This document shows, in pieces, positions 27,773 through 38,364 of a stretch of DNA of 64,000 bases (positions are counted from its first letter, which is position 1; each line of letters begins with the position of its first letter). A program made the translations under genes and the position numbers. The notes under the pieces were generated by a model. It did no database searches, had not been told where the DNA came from, and was given only the letters and a program-made list of their open reading frames with translations. This DNA comes from Streptomyces sp. NBC_00525. GTDB taxonomy: Bacteria; Actinomycetota; Actinomycetes; Streptomycetales; Streptomycetaceae. The stretch is from assembly GCF_036346595.1 (NCBI RefSeq), contig NZ_CP107834.1:4030001-4094000 (forward strand). The letters are read 5' to 3'.

Positions 27773-28795
27773 ATGCTGATCGCTCAGCGCCCGTCGCTGA
27801 CCGAAGAGGTCGTCGACGAGTTCCGCTCGCGGTTCGTCATCGAGCCGCTGGAGCCCGGCTTCGGCTACACGCTCGGCAACTCTCTGCGCCGCACGCTCCT
27901 CTCCTCGATCCCGGGTGCCGCCGTCACGAGCATCCGCATCGACGGTGTCCTGCACGAGTTCACCACCGTGCCGGGCGTCAAGGAGGACGTCACCGACCTC
28001 ATCCTCAACATCAAGCAGCTGGTCGTCTCCTCGGAGCACGACGAGCCGGTCGTGATGTACCTGCGCAAGCAGGGCCCCGGCCTGGTCACCGCCGCGGACA
28101 TCGCCCCGCCGGCCGGTGTCGAGGTGCACAACCCGGACCTGGTCCTGGCCACGCTGAACGGCAAGGGCAAGCTGGAGATGGAGCTGACCGTCGAGCGCGG
28201 TCGCGGCTACGTCTCCGCCGTCCAGAACAAGCAGGTGGGCCAGGAGATCGGCCGTATCCCGGTCGACTCCATCTACTCGCCGGTGCTCAAGGTCACGTAC
28301 AAGGTCGAGGCGACCCGTGTCGAGCAGCGCACCGACTTCGACAAGCTGATCGTCGACGTCGAGACCAAGCAGGCCATGCGCCCGCGCGACGCCATGGCGT
28401 CGGCCGGTAAGACCCTGGTCGAGCTGTTCGGTCTGGCCCGCGAGCTCAACATCGACGCCGAGGGCATCGACATGGGCCCGTCGCCGACGGACGCCGCGCT
28501 CGCGGCGGACCTGGCGCTGCCGATCGAGGAGCTGGAGCTCACGGTCCGCTCGTACAACTGCCTCAAGCGCGAGGGCATCCACTCGGTGGGCGAGCTGGTG
28601 GCCCGCTCCGAGGCGGACCTGCTCGACATCCGCAACTTCGGTGCGAAGTCGATCGACGAGGTCAAGGCGAAGCTGGCCGGTATGGGCCTCGCGCTCAAGG
28701 ACTCGCCTCCCGGCTTCGACCCGACCGCCGCCGCCGACGCCTTCGGCGCCGACGACGACGCGGACGCCGGTTTCGCGGAGACCGAGCAGTACTGA
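27773..28795 (+). CDS. rpoA: RNA polymerase subunit alpha
   Basis: 340 residues. The N-terminal assembly domain has [20 protein letters not shown] and [20 protein letters not shown]. The C-terminal domain, about 245-315, has [20 protein letters not shown] and [20 protein letters not shown] for UP-element and activator contacts. An acidic tail ends it. The alpha dimer nucleates the polymerase core. Confidence 0.98.
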   Translation: MLIAQRPSLTEEVVDEFRSRFVIEPLEPGFGYTLGNSLRRTLLSSIPGAAVTSIRIDGVLHEFTTVPGVKEDVTDLILNIKQLVVSSEHDEPVVMYLRKQGPGLVTAADIAPPAGVEVHNPDLVLATLNGKGKLEMELTVERGRGYVSAVQNKQVGQEIGRIPVDSIYSPVLKVTYKVEATRVEQRTDFDKLIVDVETKQAMRPRDAMASAGKTLVELFGLARELNIDAEGIDMGPSPTDAALAADLALPIEELELTVRSYNCLKREGIHSVGELVARSEADLLDIRNFGAKSIDEVKAKLAGMGLALKDSPPGFDPTAAADAFGADDDADAGFAETEQY

Positions 28796-28927
28796 GTCGC
28801 CTCCCGGCCGGGGTGCCCTTCCGGGTGCCCCGGTCCGGCGACAGCACACACTTCCGCGCGGCGGCCGCCGCGCGGGAACTGACACCGGTACCTGATACGG
28901 CCGGTGCAGCACACAAGGAGAAAACCC

Positions 28928-29422
28928 ATGCCGAAGCCCGCCAAGGGTGCCCGTCTGGGCGGCAGCGCCGCGCACGAGAAGCTTCTTCTCAACAACCTCG
29001 CGAAGTCGCTGTTCGAGCACGGCCGCATCACCACGACCGAGGCCAAGGCCCGCCGCCTGCGTCCGGTCGCGGAGCGTTTCATCACCAAGGCGAAGAAGGG
29101 CGACATCCACAACCGTCGCCTGGTGCTGCAGTCGATCACGGACAAGGGCGTCGTCCACACGCTCTTCACCGAGATCGCCCCGCGGTACGAGAACCGCCCC
29201 GGTGGCTACACCCGCATCACCAAGATCGGCAACCGTCGTGGCGACAACGCCCCGATGGCCGTCATCGAGCTGGTCGAGGCGCTGACCGTGGCGCAGCAGG
29301 CCACCGGTGAGGCCGAGGCCGCCACCAAGCGTGCGGTCAAGGAAGACGCGGCCAAGAAGGACGAGACCCCGGTCGAGTCCGTCGAGGACGCGGCGCCGGT
29401 CGAGGACGCGAAGGACGCCTGA
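28928..29422 (+). CDS. rplQ: 50S ribosomal protein L17
   Basis: Start at ATG 28928 ([20 protein letters not shown]) after AAGGAGAAAAC. 164 residues; about 120 form L17 ([20 protein letters not shown]), then an Ala/Glu-rich acidic tail typical of actinobacteria. Last gene of the alpha block, closed by a strong terminator. Confidence 0.98.
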   Translation: MPKPAKGARLGGSAAHEKLLLNNLAKSLFEHGRITTTEAKARRLRPVAERFITKAKKGDIHNRRLVLQSITDKGVVHTLFTEIAPRYENRPGGYTRITKIGNRRGDNAPMAVIELVEALTVAQQATGEAEAATKRAVKEDAAKKDETPVESVEDAAPVEDAKDA

Positions 29423-29438
29423 GCGTTCCGGAACCACT

Positions 29439-29480
29439 GAACGGGTCCGCACCACCCTCCGGGGCGGTGCGGGCCCGTTC
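29439..29480 (+). terminator. Terminator after rplQ
   Basis: GAACGGGTCCGCACC (29439-29453) pairs with GGTGCGGGCCCGTTC (29466-29480), with one G-T pair, around a 12-base loop. It ends the alpha operon just before truA, which starts 32 bases later. Confidence 0.75.
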
Positions 29481-29511
29481 GGCTTGTACGGGATCTTGAG
29501 AGGATGCGCTG

Positions 29512-30366
29512 GTGAGTGACGAGGTGGAGCCCGGATTCGTCCGGGTGCGGCTGGACCTGGCCTACGACGGCAAGGACTTCTCCGGCTGGGCGAAGCAGAC
29601 CGCCCGGCGCACGGTCCAGGGCGAGATCGAGGACGCGCTGCGAACCGTGACCCGGTCCCCGCGTACGTACGACCTGACGGTGGCGGGCCGCACCGACGCC
29701 GGGGTGCACGCCCGCGGCCAGGTCGCCCATGTGGACCTGCCGGCCGAGGTGTGGGCCGAGCACGAGGAGAAGCTGCTGCGGCGGCTCGCCGGGCGGATGG
29801 CGCCCGACGTCCGCATCTGGCGGATCGCGGCGGCCCCGGCGGGGTTCAACGCCCGGTTCTCCGCCCTGTGGCGCCGGTACGCCTACCGCGTCTCCGACCG
29901 GCCCGGCGGGGTGGACCCGCTGCTGCGCGGCCATGTCCTCTGGCACGACCGCCCGCTGGACGTGGCCGCGATGAACGCCGCCGCCGCCCGGATGACCGGG
30001 GAGCACGACTTCGCCGCGTACTGCAAGAAGCGCGAGGGCGCGACGACCATCCGCACGCTCCAGCGGCTGCACTGGGTGCGGGACGGGGCGAGCGGGATCA
30101 TCACCGGCACCGTGCAGGCGGACGCCTTCTGCCACAACATGGTGCGCGCGCTGGTCGGCGCGATGCTCTTCGTGGGCGACGGCCGCCGCCCCGACCCGTG
30201 GCCGGCCGAGGTGCTGGCGGCCGGGGTGCGTGACCCCGGCGTCCATGTGGTGCGCCCGCACGGGCTGACCCTGGAGGAGGTCGCGTACCCGGAGGACGGG
30301 CTGCTGGCCGCGCGGGCGGTGGAGGCCCGCAACGTGCGCAGCCTGCCCGCGGCCGGCTGCTGCTGA
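29512..30366 (+). CDS. truA: tRNA pseudouridine synthase A
   Basis: GTG start at 29512; 284 residues. Catalytic aspartate in [20 protein letters not shown] (about residue 64), [13 protein letters not shown] and [20 protein letters not shown]. It makes pseudouridine at positions 38-40 of tRNA anticodon arms. It follows the alpha operon as in many actinobacteria and is convergent with the next gene. Confidence 0.96.
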   Translation: MSDEVEPGFVRVRLDLAYDGKDFSGWAKQTARRTVQGEIEDALRTVTRSPRTYDLTVAGRTDAGVHARGQVAHVDLPAEVWAEHEEKLLRRLAGRMAPDVRIWRIAAAPAGFNARFSALWRRYAYRVSDRPGGVDPLLRGHVLWHDRPLDVAAMNAAAARMTGEHDFAAYCKKREGATTIRTLQRLHWVRDGASGIITGTVQADAFCHNMVRALVGAMLFVGDGRRPDPWPAEVLAAGVRDPGVHVVRPHGLTLEEVAYPEDGLLAARAVEARNVRSLPAAGCC

Positions 30367-30393
30367 GCGAAGGGCGCGGTCCGGACGGAAGAC

Positions 30394-31260
30394 CTACGTG
30401 GTGGTGAGGTTCGCGGCGGCCGACGCCTGGACCTCGCCCCGGTGGCGGATCTGCCGGAACGTGTGGTCCGTGAGGTCGTCGCCGGTGCGGTAGACGTCCT
30501 GGTCGGCCTTGGTGACGTTCCGGCCGTCCGTGAAGCCGCCGACCGTGAAGTACGCGTACCGGCCGTACGAATTCGCGGTGCGGCGGCAGATCACGCCGTC
30601 GCGGCAGAACACCGGGACGCCGGAGCCGCTGAGCGAGGCCAGCCCGCCGCTCGCCTGCCGGGCGGTCCGCTTGGCCTGCGCCTCGGTGTCGAAGACCGCG
30701 ACGCCCACGGTGACCGCCACGCCGTCCTTGCTGTACGTGGCCCGGATGACCTGGTCGCAGCCGTTGTTCCGGAGGATCGAGCCGAGGGCGCCCTGGGTGG
30801 TGGCGGCGCAGTTCTCGGTGCGGTGGGTGGCGCCCCGGCTGTACGTACGGTCGCCGGCGGTCAGCTTCGGGCCGGGGAAGAACGCCTGGACGTTGATCGG
30901 CAGCCGGTCCTTCGTCGCGTCGGAGACGTAGTCCCCAGGGTCCGGCGGGGGCGGCGGAGCCACCGAGGAGAAGGACGGCTCGGGCGCAGGGATCTCGCTG
31001 GGCAGGTCGCTCGCGGTCGGCAGCTCGCTCGCGTGCTTCCCGGCGGTGGCGTCGGAGCCGTTCCCGTCGGCCGCGATGACGGCCAGCGCCACGGCCGCGG
31101 CGACGGCCGCGGTGGCCACCGCGCCCCCGCCGACGAACAGCCACCTGCGCCGCCTGGCCCGAGCCGCGGAGGCATCGGCGAGCGCCTCCCAGTCGGGCGT
31201 TCCGCCGTTCCCCGGCCCCGCGGACCCCCAGGGCGAGGGCCCCCCATCCCCAAAGCTCAT
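30394..31260 (-). CDS. Membrane-anchored hypothetical protein
   Basis: 288 residues from ATG 31260 (MSFGDGGPSPWGSAGPGNGG); AGGA lies eight bases upstream, while an ATG three codons earlier is a weaker choice. A Gly/Pro-rich cytoplasmic lead is followed by one membrane helix (about residues 41-65). A Ser/Pro-rich spacer and an extracellular domain with four cysteines (TENCAATTQ, NNGCDQVI, VFCRDGVICRR) come next. It is a typical Streptomyces cell-surface protein of unknown role. Confidence 0.65.
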   Translation of the reverse strand: MSFGDGGPSPWGSAGPGNGGTPDWEALADASAARARRRRWLFVGGGAVATAAVAAAVALAVIAADGNGSDATAGKHASELPTASDLPSEIPAPEPSFSSVAPPPPPDPGDYVSDATKDRLPINVQAFFPGPKLTAGDRTYSRGATHRTENCAATTQGALGSILRNNGCDQVIRATYSKDGVAVTVGVAVFDTEAQAKRTARQASGGLASLSGSGVPVFCRDGVICRRTANSYGRYAYFTVGGFTDGRNVTKADQDVYRTGDDLTDHTFRQIRHRGEVQASAAANLTTT

Positions 31261-31327
31261 GCCGCGCATCCTAGACGCCCCGTAATCCGGTTGGGTCAAC
31301 GCTTCGGTGGCCGTGACAATGCTGTGC

Positions 31328-32947
31328 ATGGGACATCTCGAAGCGGGCCATCTTGAGTACTACCTTCCGGACGGGCGGGTGCTGCTCGGCGATGCCTCGT
31401 TCCGGGTGGCCGACGGGGCCGTCGTCGCGCTCGTGGGCGCGAACGGCGCCGGCAAGACCACGCTGCTGCGGCTGCTGGCCGGGGAGCTCCAGCCGCACGG
31501 CGGCACCGTCTCGGTGAGCGGCGGGCTCGGCGTGATGCGGCAGTTCGTGGGCTCAGTGCGCGACGAGCGCACGGTCCGCGACCTGCTGGTCTCCGTCGCG
31601 CAGCCCCGCATCCGGGAGGCCGCGCTCGCCGTGGACCGCGCCGAGGAGCGCATCCTCACCGTGGACGACGAGGCCGCGCAGATGGCGTACGCGCAGGCGC
31701 TGAGCGACTGGGCGGAGGCGCGCGGCTACGAGGCCGAGACCCTCTGGGACATGTGCACGACGGCAGCCCTCGGCGTCCCGTACGAGAAGGCGCAGTGGCG
31801 CGAGGTGCGCACGCTCTCCGGCGGCGAGCAGAAACGGCTCGTCCTGGAGGCGCTGCTGCGCGGCCCCGACGAGGTGCTGCTGCTCGACGAGCCGGACAAC
31901 TATCTCGACGTCCCCGGCAAGCGGTGGCTGGAGGAGCGGCTCAAGGAGACCCGTAAGACGGTCCTGTTCGTCTCCCACGACCGGGAGCTGCTGTCCCGCG
32001 CAGCGCAGAAGATCGTCAGCGTGGAGCCGGGACCGGCCGGCAGCGACGTCTGGGTGCACGGCGGCGGCTTCGACACGTACCACCAGGCCCGCAAGGAGCG
32101 GTTCGCCCGCTTCGAGGAGCTGCTGCGCCGCTGGGAGGAGGAGCACAAGCGGCTCAAGGCCCTCGTGCACCGGCTGCGCCAGCAGGCCGCGATCAGCCCC
32201 GACATGGCCAGCCGCTACCACGCGATGCAGACCAGGTTCCGCAAGTTCGAGGAGGCGGGCCCGCCGCCGGAGCCGCCGCGCGAGCAGGACATCCGGATGC
32301 GGCTGCGCGGCGGCCGGACCGGGGTGCGCGCGGTGACCTGCGCCGGGCTGGAGCTGACCGGCCTGATGAAGCCGTTCGACCTGGAGGTCTTCTACGGGGA
32401 ACGGGTCGCCGTCCTCGGCTCCAACGGGTCCGGCAAGTCGCACTTCCTGCGGCTGCTCGCGGGCGAGCCCGTCGCGCACACGGGGGAGTGGAAGCTCGGC
32501 GCGCGGGTGGTCCCCGGCCACTTCGCGCAGACCCACGCGCACCCGGAGCTGCTGGGCCGCACGCTGGTGGACATCCTGTGGACCGAGCACGCCAAGGACC
32601 GGGGCGGGGCGATGTCCGTGCTGCGCCGCTACGAGCTGGAGCGGCAGGGGGACCAGGCGTTCGAGAAGCTGTCGGGCGGCCAGCAGGCCCGGTTCCAGAT
32701 CCTGCTCCTGGAGCTGTCCGGCACGACCGCGCTGCTCCTCGACGAGCCCACGGACAACCTGGACCTGGAGTCGGCGGAGGCGTTGCAGGACGGTCTGGAG
32801 GCGTACGAGGGCACGGTGCTCGCGGTGACGCACGACCGCTGGTTCGCGAAGAGCTTCGACCGCTATCTGGTCTTCGGCTCGGACGGGGTCGTCCGGGAGA
32901 CCTCGGAGCCGGTGTGGGACGAGCGGCGGGTCGAGCGGGCCCGGTGA
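31328..32947 (+). CDS. ABC-F family ATPase
   Basis: Two ATPase domains in one 539-residue chain without membrane segments. The first has Walker A GANGAGKTTLLRLL, LSGGEQKRLVLEA and LLLDEPDNYLD. The linker (about 240-310) is charged and helical (FARFEELLRRWEEEHKRLKA), the ribosome-reaching arm of ABC-F proteins. The second has GSNGSGKSHFLRLL, LSGGQQARFQ and LLLDEPTDNLDLES. Family members protect ribosomes from antibiotics or tune translation; which applies is not decided here. An upstream ATG at 31319 is possible. Confidence 0.92.
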   Translation: MGHLEAGHLEYYLPDGRVLLGDASFRVADGAVVALVGANGAGKTTLLRLLAGELQPHGGTVSVSGGLGVMRQFVGSVRDERTVRDLLVSVAQPRIREAALAVDRAEERILTVDDEAAQMAYAQALSDWAEARGYEAETLWDMCTTAALGVPYEKAQWREVRTLSGGEQKRLVLEALLRGPDEVLLLDEPDNYLDVPGKRWLEERLKETRKTVLFVSHDRELLSRAAQKIVSVEPGPAGSDVWVHGGGFDTYHQARKERFARFEELLRRWEEEHKRLKALVHRLRQQAAISPDMASRYHAMQTRFRKFEEAGPPPEPPREQDIRMRLRGGRTGVRAVTCAGLELTGLMKPFDLEVFYGERVAVLGSNGSGKSHFLRLLAGEPVAHTGEWKLGARVVPGHFAQTHAHPELLGRTLVDILWTEHAKDRGGAMSVLRRYELERQGDQAFEKLSGGQQARFQILLLELSGTTALLLDEPTDNLDLESAEALQDGLEAYEGTVLAVTHDRWFAKSFDRYLVFGSDGVVRETSEPVWDERRVERAR

Positions 32948-32969
32948 GGGGGAGCGGCGGGGGCGCGTT

Positions 32970-32999
32970 TTGACCCGTCCGGGGCGATGCGGGTAGGGT
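32970..32999 (+). promoter_or_regulatory. Promoter of rplM-rpsI
   Basis: TTGACC (32970-32975) and TAGGGT (32994-32999) are 18 bases apart, a good HrdB-type promoter. It gives a leader of about 180 bases before rplM, long enough for control by structure; no known motif is recognised in it. Confidence 0.65.
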
Positions 33000-33183
33000 C
33001 GAGGACTGTTATGCGTATGGGCAGTGTCGTTTGGATGCGAGAAGCCCGTACGTAAGTTCTCTGGAGCAGTTACCAGTGGCTCGCATACGGGCATCGCCCC
33101 GGCATTGTGCGCCCCAGCTGCATGATCGCTTCAGAGGTGTCGTGTGTCTGGACCCCATCCACTGAAGAAGCGAAGGCTACGAA

Positions 33184-33627
33184 GTGCGTACGTACAGCCC
33201 CAAGCCCGGCGATGTGACCCGCCAGTGGCACATCATTGACGCGCAGGACGTCGTCCTGGGCCGTCTCGCCACCACGGCTGCGAACCTCCTCCGAGGCAAG
33301 CACAAGGCGATCTACGCCCCCCACATGGACATGGGCGACTTCGTCATCATCATCAACGCCGACAAGGTTCACCTGTCCGGCAACAAGCGCACCCAGAAGA
33401 TGGCCTACCGCCACTCCGGTTTCCCGGGCGGTCTGCGTTCGGTGCGTTACGACGACCTCCTGGCGAACAACCCGGAGAAGGCCGTCGAGAAGGCCATCAA
33501 GGGCATGATCCCCAAGAACTCCCTGGGCCGTCAGATGATCTCGAAGCTGAAGGTCTACGCGGGCGACCAGCACCCGCACGCTGCGCAGCAGCCGGTCCCG
33601 TACGAGATCACCCAGGTCGCGCAGTAG
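33184..33627 (+). CDS. rplM: 50S ribosomal protein L13
   Basis: GTG start; 147 residues, [20 protein letters not shown] with the typical [20 protein letters not shown] and [17 protein letters not shown]13 is an early 50S assembly protein, always paired with S9. Confidence 0.98.
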   Translation: MRTYSPKPGDVTRQWHIIDAQDVVLGRLATTAANLLRGKHKAIYAPHMDMGDFVIIINADKVHLSGNKRTQKMAYRHSGFPGGLRSVRYDDLLANNPEKAVEKAIKGMIPKNSLGRQMISKLKVYAGDQHPHAAQQPVPYEITQVAQ

Positions 33628-33671
33628 TTCCGGCCTCCCCCCAAGACATAAAGAAAGATCTGAGGAGAATC

Positions 33672-34196
33672 GTGGCCGAGACCACTGTAGAGACCGTCGA
33701 GGGCACCGAAGGCGAGGAGAACTACGCCGAGGTGACCACCTTCGAGTCGGAGGTCCCCGTCGAGGGCGAGTACACCTCCGAGTCGCTCGCCGGCCGCTTC
33801 GGCGACCCGCAGCCCGCCGCCGGCCTGGGCCGTCGCAAGAACGCGATCGCCCGCGTCCGGATCGTCCCCGGCACCGGCAAGTGGAAGATCAACGGTCGCA
33901 CCCTGGAGAGCTACTTCCCCAACAAGGTGCACCAGCAGGAAGTCAACGAGCCCTTCAAGGTGCTTGAGCTGGACGGCCGCTACGACGTCATCGCCCGTAT
34001 CGCGGGTGGCGGCGTCTCGGGTCAGGCCGGTGCCCTGCGCCTCGGTGTCGCCCGCGCGCTGAACGAGGCGGACGTGGACAACAACCGCCCGACCCTGAAG
34101 AAGGCCGGCTTCCTCTCCCGCGACGACCGTGCGGTCGAACGCAAGAAGGCCGGTCTCAAGAAGGCCCGCAAGGCCCCGCAGTACAGCAAGCGCTAA
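33672..34196 (+). CDS. rpsI: 30S ribosomal protein S9
   Basis: GTG start after AGGAGAATC. The 174-residue product has a 45-residue acidic N-terminal extension before the S9 core ([20 protein letters not shown]), as in other actinobacteria, and ends in QYSKR; this C-terminal tail reaches the P site. Confidence 0.97.
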   Translation: MAETTVETVEGTEGEENYAEVTTFESEVPVEGEYTSESLAGRFGDPQPAAGLGRRKNAIARVRIVPGTGKWKINGRTLESYFPNKVHQQEVNEPFKVLELDGRYDVIARIAGGGVSGQAGALRLGVARALNEADVDNNRPTLKKAGFLSRDDRAVERKKAGLKKARKAPQYSKR

Positions 34197-34223
34197 ACCG
34201 CCTGCTCACCCGCGTTACACGTT

Positions 34224-34256
34224 CGCCCCGGCGGCACACCTCGTGCTGCCGGGGCG
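34224..34256 (+). terminator. Terminator after rpsI
   Basis: CGCCCCGGCGGCAC (34224-34237) pairs with GTGCTGCCGGGGCG (34243-34256), with one G-T pair, followed by TTCGTTTAT. A good intrinsic terminator separating the ribosomal pair from glmM. Confidence 0.75.
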
Positions 34257-34360
34257 TTCGTTTATCGACATCCTCGGGCATATAACGACATAAGGCGTTC
34301 ATAGGCTTGTTGGTTGCTTGATCTGACTTTTGCGTTTCGGAGCACTTTCGGAGGACAACA

Positions 34361-35719
34361 GTGGGACGACTCTTCGGCACGGACGGCGTGCGTGGCGTCG
34401 CCAATGCGGACCTGACGGCCGAGCTCGCGCTCGGCCTCTCGGTGGCCGCGGCGCACGTACTGGCCGAGGCGGGTACTTTCGAGGGCCATCGGCCCACGGC
34501 CGTGGTGGGCCGTGACCCGCGCGCGTCCGGAGAGTTCCTGGAGGCGGCGGTCGTGGCCGGCCTGGCGAGCGCGGGCGTCGACGTGCTGCGCGTCGGCGTG
34601 CTGCCGACCCCCGCGGTGGCGTACCTGACCGGCTCGCTGGGCGCGGACCTCGGAGTCATGCTCTCCGCCAGCCACAACGCGATGCCGGACAACGGTGTCA
34701 AGTTCTTCGCCCGCGGCGGCCAGAAACTGGCCGACGAGCTGGAGGACCGCATCGAGTCGGTGTACGAGCAGCACCGCACCGGTGCGCCGTGGTCCCGGCC
34801 CACCGGCGCCGGCGTCGGCCGCGTCACCGACTACGCGGAGGGCTTCGACCGGTACGTCGCCCACCTCATCGGCGTCCTGCCGAACCGGCTCGACGGCCTC
34901 AAGGTCGTCCTGGACGAGGCGCACGGCGCCGCCGCCCGCGTCTCGCCGGAGGCGTTCACCCGCGCCGGGGCCGAGGTCGTCACGATCGGCACCGACCCGG
35001 ACGGGCTGAACATCAACGACGGCTGCGGCTCCACCCACCTGGAGCTCCTGCGCGCCGCCGTCGTCGAGCACGGCGCGGACCTCGGCATCGCGCACGACGG
35101 CGACGCCGACCGCTGCCTGGCCGTCGACGCGACGGGCGCCGAGGTCGACGGCGACCAGATCCTCGCCGTGCTGGCCCTCGCCATGCGCGAGGCCGGCCGG
35201 CTGCGCGGGGACACCGTGGTCGGCACCGTGATGTCGAACCTCGGCTTCAAGCTCGCCATGGAGCGCGAGGGCATCCAGCTCGTCCAGACCGCCGTCGGCG
35301 ACCGCTACGTCCTGGAGTCGATGAAGGCCGAGGGCTACGCGCTGGGCGGCGAGCAGTCCGGCCACGTCATCGTCCTGGACCACGCCACGACCGGCGACGG
35401 CACCCTGACCGGTCTGATGCTGGCCGCCCGGGTCGCCGCGACGGGCCGCAGCCTCGCGGAGCTGGCCGGCGTCATGGAGCGGCTGCCGCAGGTCCTGGTC
35501 AACGTCCCGGACGTGGACAAGTCCCGCGTGCACACCTCGCAGGAGGTCGCCGCGGCCGTCGCCCAGGCGGAGCGGGAACTGGGCGCCACCGGCCGCGTCC
35601 TGCTGCGCCCCTCGGGCACGGAGCCGCTGGTACGGGTCATGGTCGAGGCGGCGGACATCGAGCAGGCCCGCGCGGTGGCGGGCCGGCTGGCGGACGTGGT
35701 GAAGTCGGCGCTGGGCTGA
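34361..35719 (+). CDS. glmM: Phosphoglucosamine mutase
   Basis: GTG start after GGAGGACAAC. 452 residues with the opening [17 protein letters not shown] and the phosphoserine loop [17 protein letters not shown] (about residues 103-119). The metal site DGDADRC and sugar-binding GGEQSGH follow, then the phosphate-binding [14 protein letters not shown]. It turns glucosamine-6-phosphate into glucosamine-1-phosphate for peptidoglycan. It lies downstream of rpsI, as usual in Streptomyces. Confidence 0.97.
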   Translation: MGRLFGTDGVRGVANADLTAELALGLSVAAAHVLAEAGTFEGHRPTAVVGRDPRASGEFLEAAVVAGLASAGVDVLRVGVLPTPAVAYLTGSLGADLGVMLSASHNAMPDNGVKFFARGGQKLADELEDRIESVYEQHRTGAPWSRPTGAGVGRVTDYAEGFDRYVAHLIGVLPNRLDGLKVVLDEAHGAAARVSPEAFTRAGAEVVTIGTDPDGLNINDGCGSTHLELLRAAVVEHGADLGIAHDGDADRCLAVDATGAEVDGDQILAVLALAMREAGRLRGDTVVGTVMSNLGFKLAMEREGIQLVQTAVGDRYVLESMKAEGYALGGEQSGHVIVLDHATTGDGTLTGLMLAARVAATGRSLAELAGVMERLPQVLVNVPDVDKSRVHTSQEVAAAVAQAERELGATGRVLLRPSGTEPLVRVMVEAADIEQARAVAGRLADVVKSALG

Positions 35720-35722
35720 GCG

Positions 35723-37276
35723 TCAGCGGTTGCGGGGGTGGCTCGGGTCCGGGTCTCCCCCGTCCGCGTCGCGCTCGCGCTTCAGCGCGTCCAGGATGCG
35801 GGCCAGGTCGCCGGGGGCGGCGGCCAGCCTGACCGGCTCACCGGCGTCGTCGATCTCGGCGATGTGCCAGCCGCGGGGCACGAGGTCACCGTCGCTGCCC
35901 CGTGCCCGCCGCACGTCCACCACGGTCAGGCGTTCCGCCGGGATGCGGTGGGCGGCGAAGCGGCCGGGACCGGGGTGCGGGGTCACGGCGGGCGGGCCGC
36001 CACCGATGACGACATGGGTGCCGTACAGGTTCGGGTTGTACGCGGTGTGCTCCAGGAACCGGGCGGACAGGAAGTGGTCGCGCCCGTCCGGTGCGACGGC
36101 GGGGGTCTCGCCGGGGGTGCGGAGGCGGGTGGCGCGCCAGGCCAGGACGAACGCGACCGTGCTGCCCGCCGTGCCCGCCGCCGCCCAGACCACGGTGCCG
36201 GGCGAGCCCGGCGGGTCCGTGGGACGCAGGGCGCACAGCGGCAGCAGCCACGCGGCCGTCACGGCGAACGCGCCCGCGAACGGCAGGGCCGAGGGCAGCA
36301 GCTCGTCGTCCCGCAGCCGGCGCCCGCGCCTGCGGATCAGCAGCAGCGACCCCGCGTACCCCGCGCCGAGCGCGCAGGCGGCGGAGAAGACGGCCAGCTC
36401 ACCGGGGCCGGTCAGGTGGTCGCGCCACACGTGCCGCTCGCCGGTGACCGTACGCGGTCGGCCGTGCCAGAACACCAGCTCGACCTTCTCGCCCGAGCGG
36501 AACGCGGAGGCGTCGTCCCGGGAGACCGCCAGCCGGTGCAGGGGTTCGTCCCCGGTGAAGTACAGATAGCTGCTGCCCCTGCCCCCGTTGACGTCCGTCC
36601 GCTCGATGACCCCGGTGAACGTGGTCAGGCACGCGCGGCGCTCACCGGCCGGGGTGGCGTCGGTGCAGGGCACGGCCGCCCGCCAGGCGCGCCGCTCCGC
36701 CGCGGCGTCCGCCACGTAGGTGGCCGCGACGGCCGAGGCGGTGAGCAGCAGCGCGCACACGATCCAGGTGACGACGGGCCGGCGCCCCGCCGCCCGGTGC
36801 GTGATGACGGGCGCCTCGCCGTCCGGCGCGGGGCTCCCGTACCGGCGGTGCAGGGCGCGCAGCGCCTCCAGCTCCGCGTCGAACCGGGCGAGGTCGGTGC
36901 CGCTCATCGGCAGCGGCAGCCGGAACGACCGCCCGTTCTCCAGCAGCACGCTGACCCGGTGGATGTCGTGGTTCCTGCCGGGCTGGATGTAGCGGCGCAG
37001 CTCCGCGACCCGGGACCACGGCACCGAACGGCGGCGCAGCAGGGTCCGGGAGCGCAGCCCGTACGCGCCCGCGGTGAGCCGGGCGGTGGCCAGATACAGG
37101 AAGACCGGCCCCATCAGCGCGATCACCACGCACAGCCAGAACGCCACGGCGGGGGCGTCCGGCCACTGCCATACGAGGAGCACGGCCAGGACCGCCGCGA
37201 CGGCACACACCCCCGTACCCCACCACGACACGTTCCGCGCGGGAACGCGGTAGATCACTTCCCCTGGTTCGGACAT
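35723..37276 (-). CDS. Multi-pass membrane protein with PH-like N-terminal part
   Basis: 517 residues. Two membrane helices near residues 19-63 are followed by a PH-like segment (SVPWSRVAELRRYIQPGRNH, VSVLLENGRSFRLPLPMSG). Four or five more helices and a soluble C-terminal part follow, the latter with repeats of the form ERLTVVDVRRARG. No catalytic motif is seen. It is convergent with glmM, four bases away. I recognise it only as an actinobacterial membrane protein of unknown function. Confidence 0.6.
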   Translation of the reverse strand: MSEPGEVIYRVPARNVSWWGTGVCAVAAVLAVLLVWQWPDAPAVAFWLCVVIALMGPVFLYLATARLTAGAYGLRSRTLLRRRSVPWSRVAELRRYIQPGRNHDIHRVSVLLENGRSFRLPLPMSGTDLARFDAELEALRALHRRYGSPAPDGEAPVITHRAAGRRPVVTWIVCALLLTASAVAATYVADAAAERRAWRAAVPCTDATPAGERRACLTTFTGVIERTDVNGGRGSSYLYFTGDEPLHRLAVSRDDASAFRSGEKVELVFWHGRPRTVTGERHVWRDHLTGPGELAVFSAACALGAGYAGSLLLIRRRGRRLRDDELLPSALPFAGAFAVTAAWLLPLCALRPTDPPGSPGTVVWAAAGTAGSTVAFVLAWRATRLRTPGETPAVAPDGRDHFLSARFLEHTAYNPNLYGTHVVIGGGPPAVTPHPGPGRFAAHRIPAERLTVVDVRRARGSDGDLVPRGWHIAEIDDAGEPVRLAAAPGDLARILDALKRERDADGGDPDPSHPRNR

Positions 37277-37356
37277 GGCCGCATCGTGTCAGTGCCCCGC
37301 CGTCCGGTGCTTGTGGGGGTTACGGCAGTCCGGACGCCCCCGATCCTGCCGGTACG

Positions 37357-38334
37357 TCACCCGGCGCCGGGGCTGCCGTTCGCCGCCGCCGGGGGCTCCT
37401 GGGCGCGCTGGCGGCGCTGGGCCGCGCGCCACAGCGCCTTCTGCGTGATCAGCGTCAGCGTGCCGGCCAGGACGATGCCGCCGAGGTTCTCCGCGAGCTG
37501 GCGCGCCGAGCCGGACATCTGGGGGTAGTCGCTGTAGCTGAAGGCCACCGCCGCGTTGGCCGCGGCCGGTACGGTCGTCACCGAGATGGCGACCCCGATC
37601 AGCGCGCCGGACTTCGACGAGGTCAGCGAGAGCGTGCCGGCGATGCCCGCCAGGAACGCCACGACGAACGACAGCCAGTCCGGCTGCCAGACGAACGAGG
37701 TGTTGGGCCGGTCGGCCTCGATCATGCTCTCCCGGAACAGCCCGAGCAGGTCCATCAGCCAGGAGAAGCCGGCGGTCAGCGCCATGGCCGCCGCGAAGCC
37801 GCCGACCAGTGCCCACAGCGAGCGCCACACCAGGTGCGGGGCGCGCTGGACCAGGGCGGTGGAGATCCCGGCCAGCGGCCCGAACTCGGGGCCGACCGCC
37901 ATCGCGCCCACGATGAGGATCGCGTTGTCGAGCATCACACCGCAGGCCGCGATCATCGTGGCGACGGCGAGGAACGCCAGGTAGGTGACGCTGAACGTGG
38001 ACTCCTCGTGGGTCGCCTCGGACAGCTCCTCCCACAGCACCGCGTCCGCGCCCTCGCCGGGCGCCTCCTTCTCGGCCCGGTCGGCGCAGGCGGAGAGCGT
38101 CAGCTCCAGGCCGTTCACCGTGATCGCCCCGTACCGGTCGACGCCGAGCCGCCGCAGCGCCCCGATCAGCTCGTCGCCCGCCTCGCGCGCCACATCGCAC
38201 AGCACCACGTCACCGGACGGGTCGCGGGCCACGCCGGGCAGCACGGCGAGATGGGCGGTGCCGGGCGTCCGCTCCAGCAGGCGCACCACCTCGTCCGTAC
38301 GGTCGGCGGGCACGATGAGGCGCAGATGCAGCAC
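37357..38334 (-). CDS. DUF389 family membrane protein
   Basis: 325 residues. The soluble N-terminus (LHLRLIVPADRTDEVVRLLE) is followed by a DUF389 membrane domain of about six helices with the conserved NAILIVGAMAVGPEFGPLAG and SGALIGVAISVTTVPAAANA. Function of the family is unknown. It lies next to coaA and shares its direction; whether they share a transcript is open as 30 bases separate them. Confidence 0.85.
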   Translation of the reverse strand: MLHLRLIVPADRTDEVVRLLERTPGTAHLAVLPGVARDPSGDVVLCDVAREAGDELIGALRRLGVDRYGAITVNGLELTLSACADRAEKEAPGEGADAVLWEELSEATHEESTFSVTYLAFLAVATMIAACGVMLDNAILIVGAMAVGPEFGPLAGISTALVQRAPHLVWRSLWALVGGFAAAMALTAGFSWLMDLLGLFRESMIEADRPNTSFVWQPDWLSFVVAFLAGIAGTLSLTSSKSGALIGVAISVTTVPAAANAAVAFSYSDYPQMSGSARQLAENLGGIVLAGTLTLITQKALWRAAQRRQRAQEPPAAANGSPGAG

Positions 38335-38364
38335 GGAGCACCCTTCCAGGAGCCGGACCAGGAG